A DNA stretch of 27,590 nucleotides, taken from Solobacterium sp. UBA3691 (GTDB taxonomy: Bacteria > Bacillota_I > Bacilli_A > Erysipelotrichales > Erysipelotrichaceae). Both the position numbers and the translations under genes were made by a program. Shown one piece after another: positions 16,506 through 24,356 of this stretch (positions within the stretch are counted from its first letter, which is position 1; every line of letters starts with the position of its first letter). Where the stretch lies: positions 1-27,590 of the forward strand of contig DFIS01000041.1 in the NCBI GenBank assembly GCA_002372175.1, in the 5' to 3' direction. The notes beneath the pieces are model-generated. The model ran no database searches. It was not told the origin of the DNA and worked only from the letters and a program-made list of their open reading frames with translations.

Positions 16506-16844
16506 GTGCATATGGAAGAAGAACTGAACAGGATGAGAATACTGAATCATGGAGAAGAGATCCTGATCCTGGTAACAGAGGAGGCAGTACCTTTTGCCGG
16601 TATGGCCTTTGTGCAGCTGGTCAGGGAAGGGATCGATCCGACGATCGCTGATATGACCCTGTACAGGGAGGAAGACGGCGAAGAACTGCAGAGTCTGCTG
16701 GATAACCATGCGCAGGTCATCGTATACGGGGTGAGTGAACAGCTGCCGTGGATGGCAGAGCTTCCGGCATACCGGACAGTCAGCGAAGAAGAAGATCTGA
16801 CCGCAGCGGTCAGAAAGATACGTCAGGAAAGGATGATGCACTGA
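16506..16844 (+). CDS. Hypothetical protein, first gene of msrA operon
   Basis: I do not recognise this 112-residue protein. It is acidic, has no signal peptide or membrane helix, and contains a hydrophobic strand near the start (EEILILVTEE) and another in the middle (AQVIVYGVS), which suggests a small alpha/beta fold. A resemblance to the thioredoxin/glutaredoxin layout is possible but no CxxC is present; the protein has no cysteine at all. GGGAGGT at 16494-16500 is six bases before the GTG at 16506; an ATG two codons later (16512) is the alternative. Its stop codon overlaps the ATG of msrA by one base, so the two are co-translated and it may work with MsrA in redox repair, but this is only context. 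Confidence 0.7.
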   Translation: MHMEEELNRMRILNHGEEILILVTEEAVPFAGMAFVQLVREGIDPTIADMTLYREEDGEELQSLLDNHAQVIVYGVSEQLPWMAELPAYRTVSEEEDLTAAVRKIRQERMMH

Positions 16845-17356
16845 TGAAGACGATTTATTTAGCCGGCGGGTGCTTCTGGGGCATGGAGAAAGTGCTCAAG
16901 ATCGTACCGGGTGTGGTCAGTACGACCGTAGGGTATGCCAACGGACATACCGAAGCACCGACCTATGAACAGGTCAAAACGGATACGACCGGGTTCAGGG
17001 AGACGGTAAAGACCGAATATGACGAGAATAAAGTCAGTCTGAAGCAGCTGCTGGATATCTATTTCCTGTGCATAGATCCGACGGTATATAACCAGCAGGG
17101 TCATGACATCGGCAGTCAGTACCAGACCGGTGTCTATTATGATAACGAAGAAGACGGAGAACTGATCCGCCGTGTATTTGAAGAAAGGAAAAGCATATAC
17201 CCGGTATTTGCGCCGGAGGCTGATCCTCTGCGTAATTTCTATGATGCGGAAGAGTATCACCAGGATTATCTGGATAAGAATCCCCATGGATACTGTCACA
17301 TCACCAATGCCGAGATGAATGCCGTAAAACAGTATATTGCCGATAATCAGCTATGA
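16844..17356 (+). CDS. msrA: Peptide-methionine (S)-S-oxide reductase MsrA
   Basis: The 170-residue enzyme reduces the S epimer of methionine sulfoxide in proteins and free methionine, using thioredoxin, in the cytoplasm. The catalytic motif GCFWG is at residues 9-13 with Cys10 as nucleophile. Other family signatures are GYANG, PTYEQVKTDTTG, DPTVYNQQGHDIGSQYQTG and EYHQDYLDKNPHGYCHI; the cysteine in the last one is a candidate resolving residue. The usual histidine in TGHAE is Phe here, and YRTG or YRS is YQTG, both mild departures. The start is the ATG that overlaps the preceding TGA, with AAAGGA ten bases upstream; longer in-frame extensions lie in the upstream gene and are not family-like. 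It shares a 4-base ATGA overlap with the next gene. No MsrB is present in the window. Confidence 0.95.
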   Translation: MKTIYLAGGCFWGMEKVLKIVPGVVSTTVGYANGHTEAPTYEQVKTDTTGFRETVKTEYDENKVSLKQLLDIYFLCIDPTVYNQQGHDIGSQYQTGVYYDNEEDGELIRRVFEERKSIYPVFAPEADPLRNFYDAEEYHQDYLDKNPHGYCHITNAEMNAVKQYIADNQL

Positions 17357-19011
17357 AACTGAAACTGGAAACAATTGACGGTATCGTCTTTGATAAAGAG
17401 TACGATCTGCCGGTAACGGTTGAACATGCCGTAAGGGAAGTACAGGACGCACTTCCATATACGATCCTTTTATGCCGTATTGACGGGGTCACCTACAGCC
17501 TGAACAAGGCAGTAGGTGAAGACTGCACGATCAAGCTTCTCGACATGCGTGACCGCTGGGCTTTTGCGGCATACCAGGCATCACTGTCCTTCCTGTATAT
17601 CCGGGCTGTACATGCGCTGCTTGGCAAACATGTCCGGGTGACCATTGACAATACCCTGAGCAAGGGTCTTTACTCAACGATTCGTACCGGCGGTGTAGAC
17701 AAGACCGTAACATCACTGATCGAAGAGAAGATGCGCAGGATGGTCGAAGAAGATCTGCCGATCGTCGGCCGTACGCTGCCGCGGGAAGAGCTGCTCGAAT
17801 TCCTTGAAGAGAATCACCTGACGGAACGGATGGACATGGTCCATAACCTGCCGGATCTGACCGGAGCCAAGGTATATACACTGGAAGATGAAGCGGCGAT
17901 CTTCTATACGGAGCTGGTCTGCAGCACCGGCTATCTGCGTCAGTTTGAAGTCAGACGGTATAAGAACGGCATCCTGCTCAGATTCCCGACCGAGAATGAA
18001 CCCGGACAGCTGCCGGAATATGTCGAGCAGAAGAAAGTATATGAAGTCTTTGCGGAGGAGACGCGCTGGGACAGACTGCTTGGTGTTACGTTTGCGGCAG
18101 ATATAAACAAGCGTATTCTGGAGAATGATTACAAGGATCTGATCCTGCTGTCAGAGGCTCTGCATGCCAAGAAACTGGCCGAGATCGCGGAAGAGATCCA
18201 CCGTACGCACAAGCGCATCATCCTCGTGGCAGGACCCTCCTCATCCGGCAAGACGACCTTTGCGAAGAGGTTATGCATACAGCTGCGGGTGACCGGCGAA
18301 AGACCGCTGTACCTCGGTACGGATGACTACTTCAAGGAGCGCTCCGAGACACCTTTGGGACCGGATGGAGAGAAGGACTTTGAGAGTCTGAATGCCGTGG
18401 ATGTCGACCTGTTTACCCAGCAGATCAATGATCTGCTTGCGGGCAGGAAAGTAGATATACCCGAGTTTGACTTTATTCTCGGAACCAAGGTCTTCGGCAA
18501 GCGGATCACCTCGATCGACTCTACCCAGCCGATCGTGATCGAAGGTATCCATGCCCTGAATCCGCAGCTGACAGCACAGATGAACGATGATGAGAAATAC
18601 AGGATCTATATCAGTCCGATGACACAGCTGAATATCGACGGCTATAACCGGATCAGTACGACCGATGCCAGAATGCTCAGAAGAATGGTCAGGGACAGCC
18701 GCACACGCGGACATAACGCAGCTTCAACGATCAGTGCCTGGCCCAAGGTCAGAGCCGGTGAGGATGTCAATATCATCCCGTATAACGGGGAGGCAGATGT
18801 CTTCTTCAACAGTCAGTGTATCTATGAACTGGCCGTACTGAAGAAATATGCCAGACCCTTACTCATGGAGATCACACCCGAAGAGGAAGAATATCCGGAA
18901 GCACAGAGAATGCTGTCGTTCCTGGAGTTCTTCGTGGAACTGCCGGATGATGATCTGATTCCGAACAATTCGATCATGCGTGAGTTTATCGGCGGCAGTG
19001 TATTCGTCTAG
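17353..19011 (+). CDS. Uridine kinase-like nucleoside kinase with N-terminal TGS and ThrRS-like domains
   Basis: The 552-residue protein is a fusion. Residues 1-70 resemble a TGS domain. Residues about 75-230 resemble the second additional (editing-like) domain of threonyl-tRNA synthetase. From about 285 on it is a phosphoribulokinase/uridine kinase P-loop domain, with Walker A GPSSSGKTT (294-302), a lid-like RRMVRDSRTRGHNAAST and the substrate-binding LGTDDYF. The architecture is widespread in Firmicutes and is usually annotated as uridine kinase or nucleoside kinase; the likely reaction is phosphorylation of uridine/cytidine or another nucleoside with NTP. Whether the ThrRS-like part still binds tRNA or a metal is unknown: the HxxxH of the real editing site is not obvious here. 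There is no Shine-Dalgarno; the ATG overlaps the msrA stop (ATGA), so translation depends on coupling. Confidence 0.85.
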   Translation: MKLKLETIDGIVFDKEYDLPVTVEHAVREVQDALPYTILLCRIDGVTYSLNKAVGEDCTIKLLDMRDRWAFAAYQASLSFLYIRAVHALLGKHVRVTIDNTLSKGLYSTIRTGGVDKTVTSLIEEKMRRMVEEDLPIVGRTLPREELLEFLEENHLTERMDMVHNLPDLTGAKVYTLEDEAAIFYTELVCSTGYLRQFEVRRYKNGILLRFPTENEPGQLPEYVEQKKVYEVFAEETRWDRLLGVTFAADINKRILENDYKDLILLSEALHAKKLAEIAEEIHRTHKRIILVAGPSSSGKTTFAKRLCIQLRVTGERPLYLGTDDYFKERSETPLGPDGEKDFESLNAVDVDLFTQQINDLLAGRKVDIPEFDFILGTKVFGKRITSIDSTQPIVIEGIHALNPQLTAQMNDDEKYRIYISPMTQLNIDGYNRISTTDARMLRRMVRDSRTRGHNAASTISAWPKVRAGEDVNIIPYNGEADVFFNSQCIYELAVLKKYARPLLMEITPEEEEYPEAQRMLSFLEFFVELPDDDLIPNNSIMREFIGGSVFV

Positions 19012-19020
19012 GAGGATAAT

Positions 19021-19860
19021 ATGATCACGACAAGAAAAGCAGAAATGAAGGATCTGGATGATCTTCTCGCTATTGAAGAGAGTGCCATTCCCGGCTACGG
19101 CTATATGTATGATGACCGGTTCTTCTTCCTGGAGAATCAGGGAAATACCGGTGAGATGACGATCGCATACGTTGACGGTGTGCCGGCAGGAATGGGACAG
19201 TATTCCGTGATGCCCGACGGCAGCGGCTGGCTGGAGATCCTGCGGGTCAAAAAAGAATACCAGAAGATGGGTGTAGGCACCGAGATATACAAGGAGTATA
19301 TGCGCCTGGCAGACGAGACCAATGCCCAGTCTGTTGCCATGTTTACGGGCCGCCGAAATATCGGCAGTAAGCATCTGGCAGAGAACTACGGCTTTCATCT
19401 TGCGGCAGCCATGGTGGAGTATTATATCGAGCCGAAAGAAGCCGAAGAAGTCGCCGGTTTCCGAGTCGTGGAAGATCCTGCCGAAGCGACAGCGCTGATC
19501 AGCAGGAACCAGGCATCCTGGGGCCGTTTCATGGCCATGAACCGCACGTTCATGCACTATGGCGAAGATCTCTACAGATACCTGACAGACAGAAAGATGG
19601 TCTATACCGACGGAGAAAGCGTGATCGTGCTGGGATGCCGCATGCTGGAGCACAGAGGCTGGTTCATCGGCTATATGGACGGAGATCTCGACAGATGTCT
19701 GGCCTTTGCAAAATATGCCGTAAAAGAAAAAGGACTGCCCCGTGTGACGATCTCGATACCGCCGGAAAGGGAAGACCTGAAAGCACTGTTGCTGGACCAT
19801 GGCTACACCGAAGTCGGTGAGCTGATCGTCATGGAATGGGAGAGAAACGCGCAGAAATAA
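19021..19860 (+). CDS. GNAT family N-acetyltransferase
   Basis: The 279-residue protein begins with a GNAT fold: MITTRKAEMKDLDDLLAIEE, a beta-bulge strand, then LEILRVKKEYQKMGVGTEIYKEYM, which contains the acetyl-CoA pyrophosphate-binding (Q/R)xxGxG/A motif as QKMGVG (about residues 81-86). The second half (about 150-279) looks like a degenerate second GNAT unit, ending in DHGYTEVGELIVMEWE. The acceptor is unknown. AGGAGG overlaps the stop codon of the kinase gene and lies five bases before the ATG, so it is the last gene of the operon. Its 3' end overlaps the convergent VanZ-like gene by 32 bases and no terminator lies between them. Confidence 0.85.
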   Translation: MITTRKAEMKDLDDLLAIEESAIPGYGYMYDDRFFFLENQGNTGEMTIAYVDGVPAGMGQYSVMPDGSGWLEILRVKKEYQKMGVGTEIYKEYMRLADETNAQSVAMFTGRRNIGSKHLAENYGFHLAAAMVEYYIEPKEAEEVAGFRVVEDPAEATALISRNQASWGRFMAMNRTFMHYGEDLYRYLTDRKMVYTDGESVIVLGCRMLEHRGWFIGYMDGDLDRCLAFAKYAVKEKGLPRVTISIPPEREDLKALLLDHGYTEVGELIVMEWERNAQK

Positions 19861-20329
19861 ACTTCTTTGCCAGATACCATCCCAACAGACCCCCGCACAC
19901 ATTGGTGATCACATCGGTAATATCACCGGTGCGGCAGGGATTCAGCTGCGGCTGCAGAACTTCGATCAGCAGACTGACCATAAGCAGGATCCCTAAAGAA
20001 GGGGCTAAGGCATGCCGGCGGTATACCTGTAACATGATACCCAGAGGCATGAACAGAAGAATATTCAGAAAAACCTCTGAATAGGCACCGGCATGATGGT
20101 GTATGATATCAATGAACGGGATCAGGTTATAGGAACCTGCCGGTTCTCTGATCTGGGCCAGAGATGTACAAAGAGGAAAGACCGTTTCGTACAGAATAAA
20201 AACATAGGAGAAATAGTACAGGGAGGCGATCATGATCTCCCTGTATGACTGATGTCTGATCCTTGGGTAGAAAAAGATCAGGAAGATCATAACAGAGATC
20301 AGAATATCCGGTATTGTATCAGGGCGCAT
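19829..20329 (-). CDS. VanZ-like family membrane protein
   Basis: The 166-residue protein has four to five predicted membrane helices and the VanZ family hallmarks: NLIPFIDI, EVFLNILLFMPLGIML, and RTGDITDVITNVCGGLLGWYL near the C-terminus. VanZ itself raises teicoplanin resistance, but most family members sit outside van clusters and have no known substrate; no vanHAX genes occur here. The ATG at 20329 has AGGA seven bases upstream, but the same bases belong to a TAGGAT -10-like box six bases before the ATG, so the message may instead be leaderless. It is transcribed away from the GDPD gene, with 63 bases between their start codons. Confidence 0.88.
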   Translation of the reverse strand: MRPDTIPDILISVMIFLIFFYPRIRHQSYREIMIASLYYFSYVFILYETVFPLCTSLAQIREPAGSYNLIPFIDIIHHHAGAYSEVFLNILLFMPLGIMLQVYRRHALAPSLGILLMVSLLIEVLQPQLNPCRTGDITDVITNVCGGLLGWYLAKKFISARFSPIP

Positions 20330-20335
20330 GCCTAT

Positions 20336-20366
20336 ATCCTAACATATACCGGGATATACCTGACAA
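20336..20366 (-). promoter_or_regulatory. Possible promoter of the VanZ-like gene
   Basis: On the minus strand TTGTCA (20366-20361) and TAGGAT (20341-20336), with a TGT extension before the -10, are 19 bases apart. The -10 ends six bases before the ATG. Spacing is long, so confidence is low. Confidence 0.3.
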
Positions 20367-20392
20367 AGAAAAGACGCAGCCGTACCGCAAAG

Positions 20393-22156
20393 ATGACAAA
20401 GAAAGAAAAACGAAGAAACAGGATCAATCCATACCTGCAGGCTATGCCTGTTTTTCTGCGTTATCAGGCAGCCTCAAAGATCGTTCTGGCAGTACTGTTG
20501 TCTCTGCTCAGGCAGACAGCTCTGCGGGTGCTGCACTCCGCCGGCAGACCGGCCGTATCCAGCGGGGATCTGCGGTTTATCTTTACCTCCTGGCAGGGCA
20601 TCGTACTGCTTCTGCTGGGGGCACTGGCGCTGCTTCTGTATACCGGACTTGATCTGAATATCAAGATCCTGCTGAGCGGCAAGATGCTGCGGGGAGAGAA
20701 GGAAGCACTGATCGCAAGTATCCGTGAATGTCTGGTCAGCCTGAAGAAGTTTCTCAGTCCTGTCGGTCTGCTGATCATCCTGTACACAGCACTTCTGGCA
20801 CCTACGATCGGCTTCGGCCTCAGTATCTCGCTGACCGAGGACCTGTATATCCCGCGGTTTATCACGTCGGTGATCCGGACGACACCGCTGTACTACGCTG
20901 CCTACATAACTGCGGAGATCCTGTTTGTGGCGCTTGGCTTCTTCGGCTTTTTCTCGCTGTACGGGATCATTCTTGACAATATTCCGGCTTCGGCTGCGGT
21001 GCGTCAGTCATTTCGCCTGGTGAGGAAAAACCGCCGGGATTATCTGAAGCAGAACCTGCAGTATCTCTTTACGGTCATTCTGTTCTTTATTATCATCGTA
21101 CTGACTGCAGTGCCGGCACCGCTGATCATTGCCTATTCATTTGATCTTCCGCATGAGGTACAGAGACTGGTTCTGATCATTGTATGCATGTCCCTGGTAT
21201 TCCTTCTGGGTCTTGGCGGTCTGATGTTAACACCTCTGTATATCATGAAGATGACCAGAGTATACGTCTCCTATACCGAAGAAAAGGAAGTAAACTATCC
21301 GCTGAACAGACGCCGTGAGAACCTGCTGCTCTTTCTCAGGTCAGCCTTCTTTGCGATGATGGTCTTCGGCCTGTCCTGGATCATGAACAGTCACTTTGAC
21401 GAGATCTTTCCCGCTTCGGCAGGTGTACCGGTGATTGCCCACCGGGCAAGCGGCAATGAAGGCACGGAGAATACGGTGTCAGGCATCGATACGGTATATC
21501 AGCTCGGGGCTTTCGGCAGTGAGATCGACATTCAGCGCACGAAGGACGGGGCATATGTCCTGAATCATGACAATACGTTTGAGCGGGTAGCCGGAGACAG
21601 CCGCAGACCGTCGGAGATGACGATGGAAGAGATCCGGAAACTGTCCGTCAGGGGTGAACCGGTATCCACGCTGGAGGAGATGCTGGAAGCCTGCAGAGGG
21701 AAGGTCACGCTGTTTATTGAACTGAAGGGAGATACGGCAGACAGGCAGATGGCAGATGACACTGTCAGGATCGTCAGGGAAGCAGGCATGCAGGATCAGT
21801 GCGTGCTGATCTCACTGAAGTATGATCTGATCAATTATATTGAAACAACATATCCGGAGATGGAGACAGCCTACCTGACCTTTGTGTCATTCGGCAATAT
21901 TGCATCACTGAACTGTGACAGTATCGGTCTTGAAGAGGAGTGTGCCACATACGATCTGATCGAAGCCATCCACGAACAGAATAAGAAAGTACTCGTCTGG
22001 ACCGTAAACGAAGAGAGCGATCAGAAGAATTTCATGCTGATGAATATCGACGGTATGATCACAGATAACGTCAGACAGGCGATGGAAGTAAAGTCCAGGC
22101 TTGAAAACCGGACAGATCTGGAACGCATAGTAGATACTTTGTTCATGAACGAATAA
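20393..22156 (+). CDS. Membrane-anchored glycerophosphodiester phosphodiesterase (GDPD)
   Basis: From the ATG at 20393 the product is 587 residues. The first 340 or so hold six to eight hydrophobic helices of the GDPD membrane domain, followed by a catalytic GDPD domain from about 344. It has the HR pair (His350, Arg351 in AHRASGNEGTENT), Glu377 and Asp379 in EIDIQ, and His392 in NHD, the metal and acid/base residues of the family. The enzyme should hydrolyse glycerophosphodiesters, or glycerol-phosphate units from lipids or teichoic acid, to glycerol-3-phosphate, probably outside the membrane. An in-frame ATG at 20252 would add 47 charged residues and run across the VanZ gene start, so I reject it. 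The chosen ATG has no good Shine-Dalgarno, which leaves the start less certain than the rest. No clear terminator follows. Confidence 0.88.
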   Translation: MTKKEKRRNRINPYLQAMPVFLRYQAASKIVLAVLLSLLRQTALRVLHSAGRPAVSSGDLRFIFTSWQGIVLLLLGALALLLYTGLDLNIKILLSGKMLRGEKEALIASIRECLVSLKKFLSPVGLLIILYTALLAPTIGFGLSISLTEDLYIPRFITSVIRTTPLYYAAYITAEILFVALGFFGFFSLYGIILDNIPASAAVRQSFRLVRKNRRDYLKQNLQYLFTVILFFIIIVLTAVPAPLIIAYSFDLPHEVQRLVLIIVCMSLVFLLGLGGLMLTPLYIMKMTRVYVSYTEEKEVNYPLNRRRENLLLFLRSAFFAMMVFGLSWIMNSHFDEIFPASAGVPVIAHRASGNEGTENTVSGIDTVYQLGAFGSEIDIQRTKDGAYVLNHDNTFERVAGDSRRPSEMTMEEIRKLSVRGEPVSTLEEMLEACRGKVTLFIELKGDTADRQMADDTVRIVREAGMQDQCVLISLKYDLINYIETTYPEMETAYLTFVSFGNIASLNCDSIGLEEECATYDLIEAIHEQNKKVLVWTVNEESDQKNFMLMNIDGMITDNVRQAMEVKSRLENRTDLERIVDTLFMNE

Positions 22157-22197
22157 AAAAAGAAAGAATTAATATATTCAAGTCGGATATTTTCATT

Positions 22198-22203
22198 TAT
22201 AAT
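22198..22203 (+). promoter_or_regulatory. -10 box of the zinc-ribbon gene
   Basis: A perfect TATAAT lies in an AT-rich stretch 26 bases before the ATG at 22230. No convincing -35 is present. AAGG at 22218-22221 serves as a weak ribosome binding site. Confidence 0.4.
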
Positions 22204-22229
22204 CTTAATGAAGTGTTAAGGTTATCATT

Positions 22230-22511
22230 ATGAGTTGGAATAAGCATAAGAAAAAAACTTATACACATCCTGAAGGTACGGAGACGGAAGAAATGTCAGA
22301 AGAGATCCTGGAAGAAAAAGAAACTGGAACTGAAGCTGAAACTGAAGCTGAAACTGAAGAAGGACCTCATTGGATCCACGATGTAGTCGAAGATACAAGC
22401 TACGTAACAGGATTCAAGGTATTACCCAGCTGTAAGTGCTCAGAATGCGGTTATCATGCGAACCGGCCCAAGGTCGTCTGCCCTGTGTGCGGCGCAAAGA
22501 TGAACATGTGA
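22230..22511 (+). CDS. Small acidic zinc-ribbon protein
   Basis: The 93-residue protein has a Lys/His-rich start (MSWNKHKKKTYTH), an acidic middle rich in Glu and Thr that includes a short tandem repeat, and a C-terminal CKCSECGYHANRPKVVCPVCGAKM. The two CxxC pairs would bind one zinc as a rubredoxin-like ribbon; an extra cysteine precedes the first. There is no signal peptide. Such ribbons often act in nucleic acid or protein contacts, but nothing here points to a specific role. It has its own promoter-like -10 and a strong terminator, so it is a single-gene unit. Confidence 0.75.
   Translation: MSWNKHKKKTYTHPEGTETEEMSEEILEEKETGTEAETEAETEEGPHWIHDVVEDTSYVTGFKVLPSCKCSECGYHANRPKVVCPVCGAKMNM
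22330..22359 (+). repeat. 12-bp tandem repeat in the zinc-ribbon gene
   Basis: The unit CTGAAGCTGAAA occurs at 22330-22341 and 22342-22353, with a half copy CTGAAG following. It encodes repeated Ala-Glu-Thr-Glu in the acidic linker. The length is a multiple of three, so copy-number change would lengthen or shorten the linker without breaking the frame. Confidence 0.8.
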
Positions 22512-22519
22512 TAAGTCAG

Positions 22520-22540
22520 GGTCCTGCCGCAGGACCTTTT
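22520..22540 (+). terminator. Terminator of the zinc-ribbon gene
   Basis: A perfect 7-bp stem GGTCCTG / CAGGACC with a CCG loop and a TTTT run lies 8 bases after the stop. Readthrough could still reach the next gene, whose GGAGG follows within a few bases and for which no separate promoter is evident. Confidence 0.8.
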
Positions 22541-22557
22541 CACTTGGAGGACAGCAC

Positions 22558-22974
22558 ATGGATGTGTTTGATCTCGTGTTTGGGATCCTGATCCCGGTAT
22601 TTGCTGGTTTGGGGTATTTTTTAGTGCGGGCAGGAAGAAACCAGGACAGGTTCTGTACGATCCATACAAAGGGATTTGTAACGGAGATCGTGCGGGTCAC
22701 GAGCCGGGATGGTGTAACCTATGCACCGGTGGTGGAATTTACCGATGACAGCGGGAAGGTGATCCGGCAGAGATCTTCCATGTCGACCAACCGCAGTACG
22801 GTAGAGAAAACATGTCCGGTCGGCACTGAAGTGACGGTGCGGTACGATCCGCTGAATGTCTCATCCTTCCTGATCGTCGGCTATGACAGGAACGTGTTTG
22901 GTCTCGTAGGATCGATCTTCATCGGTGTATCCCTGATCCTGGTGATCGTATTCACTCTAATAAAGATCATATAA
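22558..22974 (+). CDS. DUF3592-like two-helix membrane protein
   Basis: The 138-residue protein has one membrane helix at each end (about 5-25 and 112-135) and a beta-rich soluble middle. The middle reads TKGFVTEIVRVTSRDGVTYAPVVEFTDDSG, then CPVGTEVTVRYDPLNVSSFLIVGYD, the pattern of DUF3592 (a strand with G-x-V, a PxVEF(T) strand and VxVxYDP). The function of the family is unknown. The ATG has GGAGG 10 bases upstream. It lies between two terminators, so it is likely expressed by readthrough from the zinc-ribbon gene. Confidence 0.75.
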   Translation: MDVFDLVFGILIPVFAGLGYFLVRAGRNQDRFCTIHTKGFVTEIVRVTSRDGVTYAPVVEFTDDSGKVIRQRSSMSTNRSTVEKTCPVGTEVTVRYDPLNVSSFLIVGYDRNVFGLVGSIFIGVSLILVIVFTLIKII

Positions 22975-22978
22975 GAAG

Positions 22979-22998
22979 AAGGGCGGAAGTCCTTTTTT
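22979..22998 (+). terminator. Terminator of the DUF3592-like gene
   Basis: AAGGGC and GTCCTT pair (one G-T) around a GGAA tetraloop, and the stem runs into a T-run at 22993-22998. It begins four bases after the stop codon. Confidence 0.7.
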
Positions 22999-23029
22999 GG
23001 TGTGTATACTGACAATACAGGAGAAAGAT

Positions 23030-24319
23030 ATGAAGAGAATAGGCATCGATATAGGCACAACATCTGTCAGTGCGGCAGTGTGGGATGATGAAACGGAACA
23101 GTTGATCACAGCCCGTACACGGGAACACCGGGCAGGACTTCCGTCTGAAAGAAACGGAGAAGTGATCCAGGATTCGGAGATCATTGTGAGATATGCAGAG
23201 GAGCTTCTGCAGGAGCTGATCAGCCTGTATCCCGAGGTATGCGGAATCGGCATCAGTACACAGATGCACGGGATCCTGTATGCGGATGATAACGGTCAGG
23301 CAGTATCACCGCTGTATACGTGGCAGAACCGGCAGGAAGGCGATGAGGAAGCAGCCCGAAAGTGGAGAAAGATCAGTGATACATCCGTCTATCCCGGATA
23401 CGGTCTGCTTACGGTGCTTATGCATGCGCAGAATGACTGTATTCCGGCATCAGCTGAACAGATCTCCGGTATCGGTGAATATTTTGCAATGAAGCTGACC
23501 GGCAGGAAGAAAGCCGTGTTTGATCCGACGATGGCTGCTTCTCTGGGTTTTTATGATGTACGTACAGGCAGTTTCTGTAAGGATGCCATGAGGGAAGCCG
23601 GTATTCCGGAACGGCTTTTCCCGGAAGTATGTCCCGAACATACTGTATTTGGCATGTACAGAGGCATTCCGGTCATGGCTCCGTTAGGCGATAACCAGGC
23701 ATCGTTCCTCGGCACACCGGGCACAGACCTTTACATACCTCTGGTAAATATCGGAACAGGTTCACAGGTATCTGTACTGACCGACACCTGTGTCAGGATC
23801 CCGGGTATTGAGACAAGACCCTTCCCGGGTAACCGTTATCTGCTGGTTGGAGCGGCACTTGCGGGCGGAAAGGCATATGCGGCTGTTCATGACTTCTTTG
23901 CGTCATTTGCGGAAGCTGCCGGCTGTGCTGAAACGGATATCTATGCCCTGATGGAGAAACTGGGACGGGAAGCCGAAGGACAGGCAGATCCGATGATCAT
24001 GGATACACGTCTGTCCGGCACCAGGGAAGATCCTGCACTTACCGGTTCTCTGAAGAATATACGTATAGGAAATCTGACCCCGGGCGGGCTTGTGCAGGCA
24101 GTACTGCGCGGTATGAGCGAAGAACTGTACACAATGTATGAAACCATACAGAAATCTGCCGGCGGAGATGCGGAAGTGATCCTGACTGCCGGCAACGCGG
24201 TAACGCACAATCCTCTGCTGCAGGAGATCCTGCGGGAGACTTTCGGCAGGGAGATCCGGATCCCCGAAGTCAGGGAAGCGGCTGCTGTCGGGGCAGCCAT
24301 GTATACCGTAAACAAGTAA
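23030..24319 (+). CDS. FGGY family carbohydrate kinase, sedoheptulokinase-like
   Basis: The 429-residue kinase has the FGGY/actin-like ATPase fold: an N-terminal phosphate-1 loop GIDIGTTSVSAAV, the substrate-binding ISTQMHGILYADDNG, a catalytic Asp221 in LGDNQASFLG, phosphate-2 NIGTGSQV, and a C-terminal adenosine motif ILTAGNAVTHNP. The combination TQMHG plus YTWQNRQ resembles sedoheptulokinase more than glycerol, xylulose or gluconate kinases. The substrate is not proven. The GTG-led extension from 22997 runs through the terminator before it, so I place the start at 23030, where AGGAG ends six bases before the ATG. A TATACT -10-like box at 23005-23010 could drive it. No other sugar-transport or pentose gene is nearby. 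Confidence 0.87.
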   Translation: MKRIGIDIGTTSVSAAVWDDETEQLITARTREHRAGLPSERNGEVIQDSEIIVRYAEELLQELISLYPEVCGIGISTQMHGILYADDNGQAVSPLYTWQNRQEGDEEAARKWRKISDTSVYPGYGLLTVLMHAQNDCIPASAEQISGIGEYFAMKLTGRKKAVFDPTMAASLGFYDVRTGSFCKDAMREAGIPERLFPEVCPEHTVFGMYRGIPVMAPLGDNQASFLGTPGTDLYIPLVNIGTGSQVSVLTDTCVRIPGIETRPFPGNRYLLVGAALAGGKAYAAVHDFFASFAEAAGCAETDIYALMEKLGREAEGQADPMIMDTRLSGTREDPALTGSLKNIRIGNLTPGGLVQAVLRGMSEELYTMYETIQKSAGGDAEVILTAGNAVTHNPLLQEILRETFGREIRIPEVREAAAVGAAMYTVNK

Positions 24320-24344
24320 AGGTAGTCATCCTGTTAAAAAAGTG

Positions 24345-24350
24345 TAGAAT
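24345..24350 (+). promoter_or_regulatory. -10 box directly upstream of the GH123-like gene (leaderless)
   Basis: TAGAAT is followed by the six bases TGAACT and the ATG at 24357. A weak -35, TAGTCA, lies 16 bases upstream (24323-24328). The in-frame TGA at 24351-24353 rules out a longer protein. Confidence 0.5.
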
Positions 24351-24356
24351 TGAACT

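Noticed and set aside
20252..20392. Upstream ATG of the GDPD frame
   Set aside because: The added 47 residues are charged, unlike the family, and lie over the start of the divergent VanZ-like gene.
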